Part shown: one piece after another, positions 32,248 to 34,229 of the stretch
How the letters are laid out: each line of letters starts with the position of its first letter
Numbering within the stretch: the stretch's first letter is position 1
DNA from: Candidatus Nanopelagicales bacterium
GTDB lineage: Bacteria; Actinomycetota; Actinomycetes; S36-B12
NCBI GenBank assembly: GCA_030830865.1
Contig: JAURME010000172.1
Span: forward strand, 1-34,229
Reading direction: 5' to 3'
DNA length: 34,229 bases
Notes under the pieces: model-generated
What the model saw: only the letters and a program-made list of their open reading frames with translations
Told to the model about the DNA's origin: nothing
The model's database searches: none
Translations under genes and position numbers: made by a program

Positions 32248-34229
32248 GCGAGGGCCTGTTCCGCGACTCGGTCGCCGGGCAGAACGATCTCCCAGAGGCA
32301 GACGGCGCCTGCGGCATCGTCCGGATCGACCATCTCGCCCGGCTCGGGGGCGCAGGACAGGTCCACCGTCCGGGCCAGCGGGACCAGAGCACGCAGCACG
32401 ATGTCGTCCCCCTCCGCACGGGAACTCAGCCGCGCCGTCGTCCCCACGGGCTGGCCTTGGACGATCAGCGTGATCGCCGCGTGCCTCATCGCCCACTCAC
32501 ACGATTCCATGAAGGGGACGGGAAGCGCCATTCCGGGATGAGGCGAAGCCGCGAGATCGATATCCAGCAGCACCCCGCGCCCATGCGCCCTCTGGGCCAG
32601 GGTGCTCACCACCTCGTGGAGCGCATCGACGGAAGGGTCGACCCCGATCACCGTTCGGATGAACCGTTCCTCTCGGACCGCCCGCTCGCGGACGGCCGGG
32701 TCCTGCGCACTGAGGTCGCCCTCGGCGAGGCCGAGGAGCAGTTCAGGCGCTCGTGACACTGCGAGGGCCGAGTAGCGACGTCCGAGCAGGTCGAGCTGGA
32801 CACGGGCCGACTCCCGTGCGGCTTCGGCTTCACGTCGCTCACGGCCATGGGCACCTGCGAGGGCCGCATTCCTGCGCGTGCTCCGTCCCAGCAGGGCGCC
32901 CACCAGGATCAGGGCGGTGCCCGGCTGGGTGATCTCGTGAAGGGGATCCCCCTGGATCACCAGCCAGACCGCCACGAGCAGGAGCCACGACCACCGGGGG
33001 CCGGTCGCCGCAGCCACCATGAAGAGCACCGCCACCGCGGATGAGGACCACTCCAGAGACATCTGCCCACCGGCGGCCACCGACTGGAGCGCGTAGACGA
33101 CCCATCCCAGGACGGCCACCCCACCCACGGCGCCCCAGGGCAGGCGGGCCCTCAGCGTCCAGACCGCTAAGCCACCGGCGGCCACAGCGAAGGTGGCGAG
33201 GGCCAGCGCGTTCACCGCGGGACGGGCTGCGGCGGACCACGTGACAGCCACGATCGTCAGCACATACAGACCCGCCGTGGCCAGCAGCGGAACGGACAAC
33301 GCTGCCGGGGTGACCGCGGTGGGGGGTCGTGGATCGGTCGTGTCACGCCATTCGAGCACCACTCGGGTCCCCTGGCCGGGCTCCGCCTCCACCGCGGCCG
33401 TGCCGCCCACTTCTGCCATCGGCGACAGGATCGCCTCGGTGATGCCGAACCGTGCGCCGTTCGTTGAGGTGTCGAAGCCTGCGCCGTCGTCGGACACCTC
33501 GATCCTCACCCAGCAATCCGCACCGCGTCGAGTCGTCGACGAGCGCACGTTCACGCGCCGCGCACCAGCGTGACGTGCGACGTTGAGCAGAGCCTCCGCG
33601 ACGCCGCTGCGCACCGCGGCGTAGACATCCCTCGGGACGGTGGCGAACGCGTCGAGCTCCCACTCAACGTCCGCGCCGACGTCGCGCACCTGGGCTGTCG
33701 CCGACGCCACATCGCTCGCGAGGTCCCCGGTCAGCCTGAGCGCCTCACCCTGGTCAGTGCGCCCCCGCAGTGATGTCAGCAGGCGTGAGGACTCCACGCA
33801 TCGTGCCCGGAAGCCGGTGCCTGCCCCTTCGTCGGGAAGGCCGCCGCGCCCGATGGCCACAAGCGTGTTCAGCACGGTCTCATGTAGGCGTCGCTCCGTC
33901 TCGCGAAGGGAGCGCTCGACCTGCTGGGCGGTGAACCGCTGTCGCTCTGCCGCGAAGAGGGCATCGGACGCCGCGTCAGCTGCAGCGGCGTTGCGCTCCA
34001 GCACCCATCGCACAGCCACCGCGCTCAGGCCCAGGGCCAGCACGTAGGCCAAGAGCACCGGAAACCTCGACCCCGCATCAGGGGCGGTGAGAGCGTCCCG
34101 GATCAGCGGCATGAGCAGCAGGATCGTCCAGACCACCCCCCAGCGTCGGCTCAGCAGAAGACCGGCGATGCCCGCAGCAAGACCGGCCATCTCCGCCACC
34201 GGGCCGAAGTCGGGCGTGGTGCTTCGCAA
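32244..34229 (-). CDS. Sensor histidine kinase with a degenerate second kinase-like half (N terminus cut)
   Basis: At least 661 residues; the true start probably lies beyond the window, and the TTG at the edge is not trusted. Numbered from that edge: membrane segments at about 15-75, a coiled coil, and a HisKA_3-like helix ERRLHETVLNTLVAIG with phospho-His116. The ATPase domain follows, with N-box EALLNVARHAG (Asn216) and G1 box DDGAGFD (247-253). About five more membrane segments (310-448) come next, then a second coiled coil and a kinase-like region (about 480-655). There WAMRHAA aligns with NVARHAG but Trp579 replaces Asn216, no His acceptor is visible and the Gly boxes are gone. It pairs with the downstream regulator. 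The signal is unknown. Confidence 0.85.
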   Translation of the reverse strand: MRSTTPDFGPVAEMAGLAAGIAGLLLSRRWGVVWTILLLMPLIRDALTAPDAGSRFPVLLAYVLALGLSAVAVRWVLERNAAAADAASDALFAAERQRFTAQQVERSLRETERRLHETVLNTLVAIGRGGLPDEGAGTGFRARCVESSRLLTSLRGRTDQGEALRLTGDLASDVASATAQVRDVGADVEWELDAFATVPRDVYAAVRSGVAEALLNVARHAGARRVNVRSSTTRRGADCWVRIEVSDDGAGFDTSTNGARFGITEAILSPMAEVGGTAAVEAEPGQGTRVVLEWRDTTDPRPPTAVTPAALSVPLLATAGLYVLTIVAVTWSAAARPAVNALALATFAVAAGGLAVWTLRARLPWGAVGGVAVLGWVVYALQSVAAGGQMSLEWSSSAVAVLFMVAAATGPRWSWLLLVAVWLVIQGDPLHEITQPGTALILVGALLGRSTRRNAALAGAHGRERREAEAARESARVQLDLLGRRYSALAVSRAPELLLGLAEGDLSAQDPAVRERAVREERFIRTVIGVDPSVDALHEVVSTLAQRAHGRGVLLDIDLAASPHPGMALPVPFMESCEWAMRHAAITLIVQGQPVGTTARLSSRAEGDDIVLRALVPLARTVDLSCAPEPGEMVDPDDAAGAVCLWEIVLPGDRVAEQALA

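Overview
The window is high-GC DNA from a bacterium of the phylum Actinomycetota, probably class Actinomycetes. The evidence is the gene order rplS-lepB-lepB-rnhB-yraN-comM-dprA-xerC / rpsB-tsf-pyrH-frr-cdsA-rlmN, the set thyX-dapA-rnj, frequent GTG starts, ThyX, RNase J, and NimA-like and AsnC families typical of the group. I cannot assign a genus. No tRNA, rRNA, CRISPR array, insertion sequence or prophage gene is visible.

Layout. (1) 1-10190 is a catabolic region. A leftward 4-aminobutyraldehyde dehydrogenase (patD) is divergent from an AsnC regulator followed by a class III aminotransferase, an FMN split-barrel protein and an FAD amine oxidase: a polyamine (putrescine or cadaverine) module. 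It converges on a leftward operon of four genes joined by 4-base start/stop overlaps: class III CoA-transferase, GntR/FCD regulator, glutaryl-CoA dehydrogenase and a semialdehyde dehydrogenase. This looks like glutarate to crotonyl-CoA. The two modules share a 14-base palindromic site (one copy upstream of patD, one exact and one near copy upstream of the CoA-transferase) and a CRP/GlxR-like site, so they may be one regulon. (2) 10188-12730 holds a propionyl/acetyl-CoA synthetase and a two-TM-pair potassium channel. (3) 12751-17934 is a leftward housekeeping block (rlmN, cdsA, frr, pyrH, tsf, rpsB) with a structured rpsB leader and a strong hairpin between rpsB and tsf. (4) 18268-25467 holds a rightward degenerate LytM gene, then leftward xerC, dprA, comM, yraN, rnhB, two lepB genes and rplS. 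(5) 25755-31460 holds rightward pgm, leftward rnj, dapA and thyX, and a rightward GNAT gene. (6) 31606-34229 is a leftward two-component system, a NarL/LuxR-type regulator and a histidine kinase cut by the window end. The kinase carries a second, degenerate kinase-like half.

The most unusual signal is a pair of tandem-repeat arrays with the same 51-base period, at 1-149 and 27405-27540. Each abuts the stop codon of a leftward gene (patD, rnj). The units are about 78 percent identical between loci, but at the positions matching the host gene's last codon each array carries its own gene's bases. They look like stop-codon-proximal stem-loop elements that have expanded locally.
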